The notes under the pieces were generated by a model. That model was given only the letters and a program-made list of their open reading frames with translations, searched no databases and was not told the origin of the DNA. Of a DNA stretch of 64,000 nucleotides, positions 52,801 to 59,220 are shown piece by piece; positions within the stretch are counted from its first letter, which is position 1, and each line of letters begins with the position of its first letter. Both the position numbers and the translations under genes were made by a program. This DNA comes from Glandiceps talaboti. Lineage: Eukaryota > Hemichordata > Enteropneusta > Spengelidae. The stretch lies in NCBI RefSeq assembly GCF_964340395.1, contig NC_135569.1, positions 4,106,540-4,170,539 on the forward strand, read 5' to 3'.

Positions 52801-55166
52801 GTTCAATATGCTTGTGTGTGGAGGGTAACTGCATATATTTACTGTTTCCCACATCTGTACATAGACTAAAATTTCTCCCTGATCTACCTTCTCCTTTGCA
52901 GTACTACATTTTCATCATTGGATCCCCCTGATATGCCGGTAGTAGCCAGACAGTCCTACATACTGCCAGTAGCGTTACAGCATTTAGGAGTTACTTACAC
53001 TGACAAGGGTATAACTAATAAAGCCATACTTAGTAAGTATACACATCAAATTTTGCCATGACACTTTGGGAAATGATAGGTTTTTCCAAAGGAGGCCATA
53101 GTACTCAACTATCATGGCCCCTTATTTCTGGTCAAATAATGTTATTAGTAGAATATACCAAAACCATACTTCTGAATTCATATATGTGTGTTTCCAATCA
53201 AATCTTGCTTTTCAACACAGTTCTATAGTTTTATCTTCTGTGTATTTCAGTCAAACTTTAACACCTTGGGAATATCCCAATGAGAGTTTTAGTTACTAAG
53301 ATTTCATGCCTGTTTTGATTTTCAGTGGCACTACAAAATGGAGGTGTGTTACATTTACCTAAGCCATTCTTAGACCCAAGACGTCCACTCATACCAACAG
53401 CTGCACATAGAGAAGAAGGACTTGTACCATACCTACCTGAATTACCCATACAAACTGAGGCTTACATTAATTATAACCAGTCGGTAAGTAGTATAACTGA
53501 AAGATCAACTGTTGAGGGCGCTCTTCTCATCTGAAATTTGCCATTTCAGATAAACATATGTAGTAATAACAGAACTCCTTGCCATGTGAGTTCCAGGGTG
53601 GGTACCCAGGGATATTTGCACTCATGCTTGCAGTGTGTTCTGTTGCACCTTCACTCGCTATACTCGTGAAAGTACGAGCGCAGACAACACTGCGAGCTAT
53701 CGTGCAATACCCCAAGTACGCCACACTTGCACTCACATGTCATGGGTTCTGTCATAGTATGCATGCACACAGATACAGGTCATTATGGGAACAAATATAA
53801 TACTAAACAAAGTTTGTTGACCTCACTACAGGTATTTGGTGTCCAAGGTATCCAGACAGCACCAGGAGGGTTAGAGTCTACTTGTCTAATATTAGTCTAT
53901 GGTCTAGGTAAGTCTAATAACATATAATTTCTCATAGCACATGCAAGCCAAGTTGAACACGTTCAAACAAAAAACATTTTATTTTACCCTGGTTGTTTTA
54001 CATTATGTCAGTATTGTCTATGTCATTCGTTGTGTGATGCTCAAAATATGAGTCAAAACTTTCATCACTTTCCAAATTTCATGAATTATTTCTTTGTGTA
54101 CTTATAATTGTATTATTCCCTAAAATTGATCTTAAAGTGTACAGCATGCAGCTTCTTATTGGTGTCTGCATGGTTGTATCAAACAGTCAGTGAACACTAA
54201 CATGAAACGGGCTGTATGTATGTTCATCAACTATGATTGATACACAAGTTCTCTCTCCATGTCTTCAGATTCTGATTCTTAAAGACTCACAGTAAACACA
54301 ATGCTTAGTTTGCCACTGTGTAGTCTCAGTTACCCAGACTCCCACTGCTGGGGACTCTACTACAAGACCACATAGACAAGAGTCTGGGGAAATGTAATCC
54401 TAATTCACTCGTACCAGATCTCTCTGCCAGTGCATTCTGGGGAATACTTCACGACCAACATTGTATGCTGAATGATCCATGTTCCTTTGTGAAAGTTTGC
54501 ATGTCTCAAGTGTCTCTTAAGTATGAAAAACAGACCTCATAATCCCATCCTTCATGACTTAGAGGAATTGTACTGCAGATGGCATGGGACTATGTTTCTC
54601 CAAACTCTCGTCTAGGTGATCTCGTAGTAGAGCCCCCAGCACTGAGAGTCTGGGTAACAGAGACTAGCCACTGCTGTCATTTCCAGTGACTCATAGTAGA
54701 GCCCCAGCACTGAGAGTCTGGGTAACAGAGACTAGCCACTGCTGTCATTTCCAGTGACTCATAGTAGAGCCCCCAGCACTGAGAGTCTGGGTAACAGAGA
54801 CTAGCCACTGCTGTCATTTCCAGTGACTCATAGTAGAGCCCCCAGCACTGAGAGTCTGGGTAACAGAGACTAGCCACTGCTGTCATTTCCAGTGACTCAT
54901 AGTAGAGCCCCACAGCACTGAGAGTCTGGGTAACAGAGACTAGCCAATGCTGTAATTCCCAGTGACTCTTCTGACTGAGTGATTGTCTTTTTTCTCTCAT
55001 TACAGATATCTTCTATACCCGGATGTTCCCGTCTAAAATGTTCGATGTTTTGAAAGATGACTTTGATTATTATTTTATCACAGCTGTTTTACTAGGACTT
55101 CTTTTAGCCACCGTTATCACACAAAAATTAGCAGCATTGAAAACGTTAAAGAAAGCATGGAGATAG
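35956..55166 (+). CDS. EMC1: ER membrane protein complex subunit 1 (EMC1), complete, 23 coding exons
   Basis: EMC1 is the large, mostly luminal subunit of the ER membrane protein complex, which inserts tail-anchored and multipass membrane proteins. The 23 coding exons total 2997 bases and give 998 residues plus TAG; every junction is GT-AG and all phases agree. Human EMC1 has 993 residues, so this is full length. Residues 1-25 form a signal peptide ending PTQA, followed by the family motif [10 protein letters not shown]. Residues about 26-450 carry beta-propeller (PQQ/WD-like) strands such as RTGEIVWRQ and ATGYLIWEE. The C-terminal DUF1620/EMC1_C region spans about 765-998 and includes [37 protein letters not shown], a transmembrane helix at about 968-985 and the tail KKAWR. 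Sequons are visible at N277 and N918. The start ATG has A at -3 and G at +4. An Asn/Asp tract at 499-520 is unusual. The gene is head to head with FoxJ2/3. Confidence 0.97.
37339..37517 (+). mobile_element. MITE with CAGTGTGCCCTCTA terminal inverted repeats
   Basis: Intron 1 of EMC1. The ends read ACACCAGTGTGCCCTCTA and TAGAGGGCACACTGGTGT, perfect inverted repeats of 18 bases. The interior has ATTTCTAGTGATGCACCAAT, TTGGTGTTCCCCTAT and AAAATTTGGCTATCACTAG. Diverged relatives lie at 30541-30712 and about 63255-63515. No coding capacity. Confidence 0.85.
37580..37776 (+). CDS. EMC1: EMC1 exon 2
   Basis: Residues 36-102, including [20 protein letters not shown] and [11 protein letters not shown], the first propeller blade. 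The acceptor is CTGTATAG and the donor GTAAGT. Confidence 0.96.
38540..38648 (+). CDS. EMC1: EMC1 exon 3
   Basis: Residues 102-138, including [20 protein letters not shown], matching the human segment [20 protein letters not shown]. The acceptor is TTTTCACAG and the donor GTATGT. Confidence 0.94.
38680..39062. repeat. Minisatellite of ATGGGTTGTA-type units (EMC1 intron 3)
   Basis: Irregular 12-15 base units (TATTATGGGTTG, TAGTATGGGTTG, TAGCATGGGTGTTGCA) with a longer pattern of about 70-100 bases repeating within them. Reading frames through it are artefacts. Confidence 0.9.
39143..39229. repeat. 17-base tandem repeat (EMC1 intron 3)
   Basis: Five units of CAGCAACAGTTACCTCC, the last with GCC in place of TCC. 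Confidence 0.95.
39340..39456 (+). CDS. EMC1: EMC1 exon 4
   Basis: Residues 138-177, [20 protein letters not shown] followed by [15 protein letters not shown]. This is a propeller strand pair ending in a tryptophan, as in the family. The acceptor is AAATACAG and the donor GTAGTG. Confidence 0.93.
39514..39755. mobile_element. Fold-back/tandem repeat in EMC1 intron 4
   Basis: ATGACAAATTCCATAGTTAC..ACCTCTAGGTGGC on the left is mirrored by GTAACTATGGAATTTGTCAT on the right, which itself occurs twice, with CACCTAGAGGTCAG three times between. Probably a small inverted-repeat transposon whose right end was duplicated in tandem. Confidence 0.75.
40289..40415 (+). CDS. EMC1: EMC1 exon 5
   Basis: Residues 177-219, [20 protein letters not shown] then [19 protein letters not shown]. 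It aligns with the human stretch around [20 protein letters not shown]. The donor is GTATGT. Confidence 0.94.
40535..40795. repeat. (TGAT)n microsatellite (EMC1 intron 5)
   Basis: Imperfect TGAT/TGAA repeats ending about 20 bases before the exon 6 acceptor. A 66-base segment (GAAGGAATGAATGAATGATT with flanking TGATs) is itself duplicated. Confidence 0.95.
40816..40965 (+). CDS. EMC1: EMC1 exon 6
   Basis: Residues 220-269, phase 0 at both ends, [20 protein letters not shown] then [15 protein letters not shown]. The donor GTAAGT opens the 3.8 kb intron 6, the largest intron of the gene. Confidence 0.94.
41106..41605. repeat. 54-base satellite array (EMC1 intron 6)
   Basis: About nine units of exactly 54 bases, each with ACAATGTTTAGTAGTCTATG, TGTCCTGGACTACTGCTAAT and TTGGTAGTCTAGAT. 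Central copies differ by one or two bases and the last two are diverged. It lies directly beside the large inverted repeat. Confidence 0.95.
41685..42615. repeat. Higher-order minisatellite, left arm
   Basis: Subunits of about 20-22 bases starting TATTATGTGCA or TATTATATGTA are grouped in sets of about five (AATCTTAAGT, TACTGTAT, CAGTTACTAT, GCTAACACTATGT, TTAAATAGTT), giving a longer unit of about 105 bases repeated several times. The 302-residue LLCAN/CTVTII-rich frame is repeat-derived. Confidence 0.9.
42618..42893 (+). pseudogene. SAM-domain-encoding fragment, left arm
   Basis: A frame open from 42618 to a TAA at 42891, with no ATG before the domain. It encodes [20 protein letters not shown], then [20 protein letters not shown] and [11 protein letters not shown]. 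This follows the sterile alpha motif pattern (W-S..V..L..LGL..Y..F...I....LL.LTEE.L...GV..LG....I) along nearly its whole length. It lies inside a mobile inverted repeat, so it is either a transposon-borne domain or a captured exon. Interaction partners are unknown. Confidence 0.65.
42894..43665. other. Spacer of the intron 6 inverted repeat
   Basis: The left part is GC-rich (GGGGCGGGCCGGGCCTGG near 42915) and unlike the surrounding intron. A poly-G run of about 18 follows at 43031-43048, then four AGCAATTTTTTTT-type units at about 43070-43170. The rest is AT-rich with nothing recognised. Confidence 0.7.
43655..43837 (-). pseudogene. SAM-domain-encoding fragment, right arm (truncated)
   Basis: Mirror copy of the left-arm fragment with FLTEG changed to FSTEG and one synonymous change. 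It runs to NLISF and then leaves homology, so the last SAM helix ([11 protein letters not shown]) is missing. The breakpoint at about 43669-43672 marks the inner end of the inverted repeat. Confidence 0.65.
43915..44590. repeat. Higher-order minisatellite, right arm
   Basis: Reverse complement of the left-arm minisatellite with fewer units. The subunit order is kept (TTTGCACATAATAA, TAATGCACATAATAACATAG, GCGCATATAATAATAGTAAC, TGTACATATAATAATACAG). Confidence 0.9.
44741..44893 (+). CDS. EMC1: EMC1 exon 7
   Basis: Residues 270-320, phase 0 at both ends, [20 protein letters not shown] then [20 protein letters not shown]. It contains a possible N-glycosylation sequon NVT at 277. The acceptor is TCTCATCTAG and the donor GTAATT. 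Confidence 0.94.
44903..45385. repeat. (GT)n, (GTGC)n and (TGTC)n microsatellites (EMC1 intron 7)
   Basis: Successive runs of GT, GCGT, then TGTC/TCTG in mixed order, filling most of the intron from ten bases after the exon 7 donor. Cysteine/valine/serine-rich frames of up to 220 residues here are artefacts; the longest one is joined to real exon 7 codons. Confidence 0.97.
45519..45590 (+). CDS. EMC1: EMC1 exon 8
   Basis: Residues 321-344, [20 protein letters not shown] and KTDL, a 72-base phase-0 exon. The acceptor is CATTTCAG and the donor GTAAGA. Confidence 0.9.
45690..46112 (+). repeat. Dispersed repeats in EMC1 intron 8
   Basis: The left part (45700-45900) resembles 1780-1995. The right part has GTGAATAGCACTCCTAGTGG and CAATCTTT-like TTTTGTCTTTCCTATAACCA, related to 55895-55960 and 59050-59110. 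It runs to within about ten bases of the exon 9 acceptor. Confidence 0.55.
46118..46216 (+). CDS. EMC1: EMC1 exon 9
   Basis: Residues 345-377, [20 protein letters not shown] then [13 protein letters not shown], phase 0. It matches the human strand [20 protein letters not shown] in pattern. The acceptor is TTTGTAG and the donor GTAAAC. Confidence 0.9.
46593..46689 (+). CDS. EMC1: EMC1 exon 10
   Basis: Residues 378-410, [20 protein letters not shown] then [13 protein letters not shown], matching the human [20 protein letters not shown] region. The acceptor is TCATTGATAG and the donor GTAAGT. Confidence 0.93.
46785..47135. repeat. (CA)n and (CATA)n microsatellites (EMC1 intron 10)
   Basis: CA run, mixed CA/CATA, a pure CATA block at about 46940-47010, then CA with CAGA. 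Long cysteine- or histidine/threonine-rich frames on both strands are artefacts. Confidence 0.97.
47279..47398 (+). CDS. EMC1: EMC1 exon 11
   Basis: Residues 410-450, [20 protein letters not shown] then [16 protein letters not shown]. This is the highly conserved W-[ST]-REE-[AS]-L and EMVDLP block of EMC1. The acceptor is ATTTTTAG and the donor GTAAGT. Confidence 0.96.
47399..47944 (+). other. EMC1 intron 11
   Basis: No gene. The segment at 47605-47750 (GACCCAAAAATCAATTTGAT, ATTATTGTACC, ATATGTTTACCCACAGGTGA, AAATCATTATATC) matches 18240-18350 in FoxJ2/3 intron 2 (GGAACCAAAAATCAATTTGA, TTAATTGTACC, ATATGTTTACTCACACGTGA), so it is a dispersed repeat. Confidence 0.65.
47945..48000 (+). CDS. 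EMC1: EMC1 exon 12
   Basis: A 56-base exon, residues 450-468, [19 protein letters not shown], matching the human GLLGMFLKRLSSQLILLQA. The acceptor is CCCCCTAG and the donor GTATGT. Confidence 0.94.
48320..48538 (+). CDS. EMC1: EMC1 exon 13 with Asn/Asp-rich insertion
   Basis: Residues 469-541. It begins [19 protein letters not shown], then a 22-residue Asn/Asp tract (499-520, codons AAT/AAC and GAT/GAC mixed), then [20 protein letters not shown], the conserved DEFNLQKMMV block of the family. The tract sits where human EMC1 has a short linker. The acceptor is GTTTTCAG and the donor GTATGG. Confidence 0.95.
49070..49250. mobile_element. Partial fold-back MITE end (EMC1 intron 13)
   Basis: ATCATAAAATGATTCACCAC, CAGAGTTTATGAAAATGC and TTTTATTTTCCACAAAGACA-TTCCCCT resemble the right ends of the elements at 58063-58490 and 62775-63165. 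The left half is diverged or missing. Confidence 0.5.
49323..49487 (+). CDS. EMC1: EMC1 exon 14
   Basis: Residues 542-596, [20 protein letters not shown] then [20 protein letters not shown], matching the strongly conserved [12 protein letters not shown] of EMC1. The donor GTAAGT is the first of an array of near-identical donors that fill the start of intron 14. Confidence 0.96.
49488..49660 (+). repeat. Tandem array of exon 14/5' splice-site copies
   Basis: Nine units of GTAAGTGGGCAGTGACAGG (19 bases; one is 20 with GTTAAGT), starting exactly at the exon 14 donor. The unit contains the last 13 bases of exon 14 (GGGCAGTGACAGG) plus the consensus donor GTAAGT, so the exon border has been copied into the intron about eight more times. 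Confidence 0.95.
49919..50089 (+). CDS. EMC1: EMC1 exon 15
   Basis: Residues 597-653, phase 0: [20 protein letters not shown] then LLPYMDQ-like [20 protein letters not shown], the human MDQDYAKVLLLIDDEYK block. The acceptor is TTTCTAG and the donor GTACTA. Confidence 0.94.
50138..50475 (+). mobile_element. tRNA-derived SINE with duplicated head (EMC1 intron 15)
   Basis: A full copy from about 50203 has TCGGTGGCCGACCGTTAAGC, GCCTCTTACCTCGGCAGTCT, GGGTTCAAACCCA (B box), GATTAAAAATTTAACCAGG, and a tail TTTGGACAAATAAAG with ATT repeats. A truncated first head (TTGGTGGCCGACTAGTTAGC) lies 64 bases upstream, so the head was partly duplicated. Same family as 26453-26728, opposite strand. It is sense relative to EMC1. 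Confidence 0.85.
50550..50757 (+). CDS. EMC1: EMC1 exon 16
   Basis: Residues 654-723, [20 protein letters not shown] then [16 protein letters not shown] and [20 protein letters not shown]. It matches the human FFYLVDAEQGRLCGYRL region. The acceptor is TATACCAG and the donor GTATGG. Confidence 0.94.
50990..51145. mobile_element. Partial fold-back MITE end (EMC1 intron 16)
   Basis: AAATCATGAAATGATTCTCC, CCCATAGTTTATTAAAGATG and CCTTTATTTCCTGCAGTAGTG-TTATCCTTT parallel the right end of 62775-63165. Upstream, CTAAGGGGCCTTGTCACTAC (about 50854) is shared with the hairpin at 56264-56325. Confidence 0.5.
51191..51301 (+). CDS. EMC1: EMC1 exon 17
   Basis: Residues 723-760, [20 protein letters not shown] then [17 protein letters not shown]. 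This is one of the best conserved EMC1 blocks (human [20 protein letters not shown]). The acceptor is TTCTCAG and the donor GTAAAT. Confidence 0.97.
51421..51575. repeat. 33-base tandem repeat (EMC1 intron 17)
   Basis: Five units with CCATATATGGGTGCAATGAA and CTGGGCAGATAA. Each unit contains the palindrome CCATATATGG, the CArG-box form CC(A/T)6GG bound by SRF-type factors. The minus-strand frame of 122 residues is repeat-derived. Confidence 0.9.
51699..51811 (+). CDS. EMC1: EMC1 exon 18
   Basis: Residues 760-797, [20 protein letters not shown] then [17 protein letters not shown], the start of the EMC1_C/DUF1620 region. The acceptor is TCTTGTAG and the donor GTAAGT. Confidence 0.97.
51819..51907 (+). 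repeat. Tandem copies of a transposon end (EMC1 intron 18)
   Basis: Units of about 53 bases, ACAGCTACAATGATGTTGGC, TTGGTGTTTCACTCATGGGA and CAGT, equal to the terminal repeat of the transposon that follows at 51908. The element's end was therefore duplicated in tandem outside the element. Confidence 0.85.
51908..52309 (+). mobile_element. Non-autonomous DNA transposon with perfect 37-base TIRs, copy A
   Basis: A 402-base element in EMC1 intron 18. It begins TACAGCTAAAATGATGTAGG and its end is the exact reverse complement over 37 bases (through TTGGTGTTTCACTCAT). It has no coding capacity. Copy B, reversed and carrying a nested MITE, is at 9681-10186. Superfamily not assigned, because no clear target-site duplication could be read. 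Confidence 0.88.
52558..52637 (+). CDS. EMC1: EMC1 exon 19
   Basis: Residues 798-824, [20 protein letters not shown] then GTEDRN, matching human [20 protein letters not shown]. The acceptor is TATTTAG and the donor GTATGT. Confidence 0.96.
52902..53032 (+). CDS. EMC1: EMC1 exon 20
   Basis: Residues 824-868, [20 protein letters not shown] then [20 protein letters not shown]. It matches human [20 protein letters not shown] followed by TERGIT. The acceptor is CTTTGCAG and the donor GTAAGT. Confidence 0.95.
53326..53483 (+). CDS. EMC1: EMC1 exon 21
   Basis: Residues 868-920, [20 protein letters not shown] then [20 protein letters not shown] and YNQS. The LDPRRP motif and the NYNQ-S/T sequon (N918) are conserved family features. 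The acceptor is ATTTTCAG and the donor GTAAGT. Confidence 0.97.
53832..53907 (+). CDS. EMC1: EMC1 exon 22
   Basis: Residues 921-946, [20 protein letters not shown] then LVYGL, matching human [20 protein letters not shown]. The acceptor is CACTACAG and the donor GTAAGT. The following 1.1 kb intron holds a transposon-derived tandem array. Confidence 0.96.
54321..54400 (+). mobile_element. MITE fragment with TAGTCTC..ACCCAG end (EMC1 intron 22)
   Basis: TAGTCTCAGTTACCCAGACT, CCCACTGCTGGGGACTCTAC and AAGAGTCTGGGGA match the nested element at 9900-10013. The right terminus is not clearly preserved here. Confidence 0.65.
54600..54970. repeat. 69-base tandem array derived from a MITE end (EMC1 intron 22)
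   Basis: Five units of 68-69 bases starting at 54627, 54695, 54763, 54832 and 54901. Each carries AGTAGAGCCCCCAGCACTGA, GAGTCTGGGTAACAGAGACT and AGCCACTGCTGTCATTTCCA. The CTGGGTAACAGAGACTA part is the right terminal repeat of the TAGTCTC MITE. The array ends about 35 bases before the exon 23 acceptor. Confidence 0.92.
55006..55166 (+). CDS. EMC1: EMC1 exon 23 (membrane anchor and stop)
   Basis: Residues 946-998 and the TAG stop: [20 protein letters not shown], then the membrane helix [15 protein letters not shown] (about 968-985) and the short basic cytosolic tail ending KKAWR, as in human EMC1 (LLNRAWR). The acceptor is CTCATTACAG. Confidence 0.97.
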
Positions 55167-55324
55167 TAGTTGTAGACATTTGTGTCTTGTAAGTTGTACC
55201 TCAATTCATATTTTGTAAATTTTCAACAACAAAAAAAGCCATATTTCGGTTAGGGCCTCCTTATTTATTTCTTATGTTTCTCATTGTAACACCTTGAGAA
55301 GGACTGGAAGGTTGGTCAGTAAAA

Positions 55325-55330
55325 AATAAA
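55325..55330 (+). terminator. EMC1 candidate polyadenylation signal
   Basis: An AATAAA hexamer 159 bases after the EMC1 stop, followed about 20 bases later by a GT-rich stretch (GTGTATGTGTACATGTTTGTG at about 55348) of the kind that binds the cleavage factor CstF. It is the first plausible signal in the 3' flank, so the 3' UTR may be short (about 180 bases). Use of this site is inferred. Confidence 0.6.
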
Positions 55331-55669
55331 AAGTATAAAAAAAATAGTGTATGTGTACATGTTTGTGATTCTATTAATTCATAATCGTAATTTTAGCAGT
55401 CTGGATGACTTAGAAATGACAATTAAAAGTCAGAAACAATCACTTATTTCTTTTATGAAAGGTCCTGAATTGGAGCGGTGATTGATAATTTTCAACAAGG
55501 TACATATTTGTGAGGGTCGATATCTTACTGTTAGTGATGTGATATTTTTAATCATGTCATAGAGGGCATCATCTTTCTTATTATTTTGATCGATTGAAGA
55601 AATCTAGAGTCATGAGAAACATAGAAAATGAATTAGGGTTGCTCTTACCCACTTTCAGTCATTTTTGAA

Positions 55670-56060
55670 AGCTGTGTCATGAGAGGGCACCCCACATATA
55701 GAAAAGTGAGGGCTGAAATCTATGACATGAAGTCCACAAAATGTAGCTAAAATAAGTACAGGAGTTGCTAAATATTACATTATTGGCAACAATGTTGTAG
55801 AATATCTCATCAGGTTGAGACTGCAACCAACTTTTCTCCTTAAAAACAGGGAAATGATAATGCTTTCAAAAGGGTTGCCCCTCACATCTTGTCCAGTAGG
55901 TGAACAGCACACCTAGTGGCCAAACTATACAATCTTTTGTCTTTTCTGACAACCGGAATATGGTGTATGAATTTTTTCAGTGTGGCCAATAGTTGATAAA
56001 AAACAAATTTGTTAGAATGTGATAATAATGAGTATACCATTGTACAAGCCACATTGTATG
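55670..56060 (+). repeat. Dispersed repeat, copy related to 58800-59220
   Basis: GAGAGGGCACCCCACATA, AATGTAGCTAAAATAAGTAC, GAGACTGCAACCAAC, GAACAGCACACCTAGTGGCC, AACTATACAATCTTTTGTCT and GTTAGAATGTGATAATAATG occur in the same order at 58830-59210. It is a diverged 400-base element, part of which is also in EMC1 intron 8. Confidence 0.7.
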
Positions 56061-56261
56061 TGTTTGAACAGAAAAAAACGGATATATTCCCTGTTTCTCT
56101 CTGCATCGCAACAATAACAAAAACAAAAACATACAGTGAAATATGAGTCAAAACAGTCAGATTTGCCATTATTTGCCAGATTGTTCCCAAAGAAAGCTTA
56201 CTCAGGTATACTTATATTATTCTCCAAAATTTTGTCTTCAATCAGCTGGAAAATACTCATG

Positions 56262-56327
56262 ACTTAAGGGGCCTTGTCATTACTCATCTTCAACTCATAG
56301 TGACAAGGCCCTTATGTCACTTGTATT
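56262..56327. repeat. Short hairpin AAGGGGCCTTGTCA..TGACAAGGCCCTT
   Basis: Inverted arms TTAAGGGGCCTTGTCATTAC and GTGACAAGGCCCTTATG around a 20-base loop. The left arm recurs near 50854 in EMC1 intron 16, so this is a tiny MITE or the end of one. Confidence 0.7.
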
Positions 56328-58062
56328 TATACCCTTAGCTGCAAACAGAAGAATGTTGGAGAATATTACAGTAGTCCCATCTTTTTATTCAGATATCCCC
56401 TCCCTAGAAAAAATGGTAGAGTCCACAAAAAGTGTACAAAAGAAGTGACATGTGTAATATGTAAATTTATGTTTGTTTGTTTGTTGGTTATTTTTTTAAA
56501 AAGAAAATCCACAGAAAACTCACTACTATAAAATTCAAAGGAGGGAAAAACACTTTCTGTCAGGGGACCCACTACAACATAGTGAAGGCATTTAAAAAAC
56601 GATGTTATGATAAATTAGTAACCAAAACATTGACCAAAAGTCCGTTTTCTTTCCAAAGTAAATTAAATGTGTCATTGCATCATTACTGTTAGCATTTTAA
56701 CTACTGTAGCTTTATATCATGGAAAAAGGTTTTTGGACATGATGTATCTGAATCAATATGACCGTGATCGTAAACATCAACAAGTTGAAAACCTTTGAGA
56801 ACCCACCTTTGAAAAGCTTGTGCCAAACTCACTATTATCAACTACAGGACATTTTTACATTTTCATGAAACTTCACAATTTCACTGAGTTATACCTCACT
56901 GTTTTGCTGACATTTTGAATATAAATGTAATGAATTTGCATAATTAATGAATTTGGTAGCCATTTTGAATATTTATGTGATAAATTTGCATAGTTAGTAT
57001 TATAATGAATGTGATTATGCAACAGTGACTGATGTGCTAAAAAATGAAATATGTAGAACTTTGCTTTAAAACACATATGCCAAACTCTGCTAAATTTTGC
57101 TATCATTTTTTTAGATTTTAGATAATTGTGTAGACTTCTAAATGTCAGGTTGGCATCACCTTTACATTTATGTGTAAATAAAGTTGTGATAATAAAAATT
57201 TTTTGGAGACCCCAGATTTTCAAAGAAACTTAGTAGTTCTCCTATGCAAAATACTTGGGATGTCTGCGTCACTGGATCTGTGATTCTGATGTGTTTTTTT
57301 CACTGGATAATAGTGACAAGCATGGAAGAATCACAGTCCAGTGATGTAGACATGCTGCCAAGTAAAGCCTTAGTATTGTTTTCAATGTACATACTACGCA
57401 AAATAATACCACTATAACAGTTAACCTGATTGGCTGCCATCAACAGCTCAGTGTCCAATGGCGTGTGCTGTTGTGTCTTCTGTGCAAATTGACTTTCTAC
57501 TACCTGTAAGGCTTATCACAAACACATTCTTTCCACTGGGATATATTGAATGCTTTGGTTTTGACCATATGTCAATGTCTTTTATGTCGAAGCACCTTTC
57601 AACAACTTTGAAGTTAAATATGATGACAGAAGCAGCCATGTTTGAAAAGCAGTCAACATTGATAGTATAAGGAACTCCGTGATTGGTCAATTCGCTGCAG
57701 GATAATGGCAGGTTGTAACCATTGAGGGCGCTCTATAATATATGACTTTCACTGACTTTCCTTCAAGACAGTTGATAGAGAGATATATAGTCATGTCTTG
57801 ATTATTAAGATGGGTACCCATACTTATTTCAGGGTATTTTGTTTCGATTTGTGGCGTAATGTGATGTATATAATGTGTTGTGTAATAATTGTTTTTTGCA
57901 CACTTTATTGAAGAACAGGTGCACACCTAAAAACAAAGTCTTATTTGTACTATTTAAATTGTTTACAAGTTGATGTACAGTTTCATTGTGATGTCTAACA
58001 CGTTTATCGATACTTTGATTTTGACTGCCATGTTCACTGGAATTGTAATAATGGTGTCCTGT

Positions 58063-58490
58063 TAAAGGGGAACATCACTTCATGAAATAAAGGTACTTTC
58101 AGAAACTTTTTATTGTCGAAAGTCTTCTCATAATTTCACATCAGTTTTGCGTGATTGCCAAAAAACCTACCAAATTGAAAATCTATTTCACCTCTATTGT
58201 TTTCACATTGATCCACCATTGCCTCATGGGACTTAGCATATATACATATCAATTAGTTCAGTGAATATTCATGACCCTAAGTGCTTATTACCTTTATAGA
58301 AATAGGCATGAATATTCAGTGTACATCTAATACATATGCATGTGTGCTAAGTCCCATGGGGCAATGATGGACCAGTGTGAAAACTAGAGATTTAATGTAG
58401 TGTTTCTTGGTATTCACCTGAAATTTCTATGATGTGAAATATTCAAATGACTCCAGGACACAAAGTTTATGAAAATACATCTATTTCTAG
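58063..58490. mobile_element. Fold-back MITE, copy 1
   Basis: Long imperfect palindrome: TTTCACCTCTATTGTTTTCA, CCATTGCCTCATGGGACTTA and GTGAATATTCATGA on the left are mirrored by GCATGAATATTCAGTG, TAAGTCCCATGGGGCAATGA and GTGTGAAAACTAGAG on the right. Its outer parts (AAGGGGAACATCACTT / TTATGAAAATACATCTATTTC) are less well paired. No coding capacity. Confidence 0.8.
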
Positions 58491-58799
58491 ACTGTAAGAT
58501 ACGTCGTGTTTTCCGCCCTCACCGGCGTCCAGTTGACCGATGTGTCAAGGCTTACAGACTTATCTATTTCCTGAAGTGACGTCCCTGGTTTAATGATAAA
58601 CTTTGAACATTTTGGACAACGAAAAGAGGAGTTTAACTGAATAAAGACAAATTTAAAGAATGAATCCATCATAAATCAAGACAATGTCTTGTTTGATATG
58701 GTACGTGTGATGCTTCTATTCCTGTATGTATGAGTCGTGAATGTTTGGTACCACAGACTCCGGCGGACCACAGTACGCTATATTCTGATCGCCTACCTT

Positions 58800-59220
58800 G
58801 CTTGCAGTCATTTCCGAAAGAAGTATCGAGAGAGGGCGCCATACATGAGGAAATTCCCATGCATATAAAATGATGGCTAAAAATACATGGCCGTATACAA
58901 AATGTGGCAAAAACAAGTCTGATTTCCTGATAATTATGAAATAAAGTTAGCAAAACACTGACCGGCTGAGAATGCAACCAACGTGTGCTGTGAAACCCTT
59001 ATAGTAGTGTCGGTGGTTTTTTGAAAGGAGTCCATAGTACTCGGCTATCATCCCAAACAGCACTCCTGCTGGCCAAACTGTACAATCTTTTGTTTTTATG
59101 ATAAACTGCGTACTAGTGTGTAATTTTGACACTAGATATCTCATGTATGTCATTTTATACTGAAAGTATTCCTAGAATAGCACATTTGTGTTTAGAATGT
59201 AATAATGGTGCTTACATGTG
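58800..59220 (+). repeat. Dispersed repeat, copy related to 55670-56060
   Basis: Shares GAGAGGGCGCCATACATGAG, AAAATGATGGCTAAAAATAC, GAGAATGCAACCAACG, AACAGCACTCCTGCTGGCCA and AACTGTACAATCTTTTGTTT in the same order and orientation as the copy 3.1 kb upstream. Confidence 0.7.
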
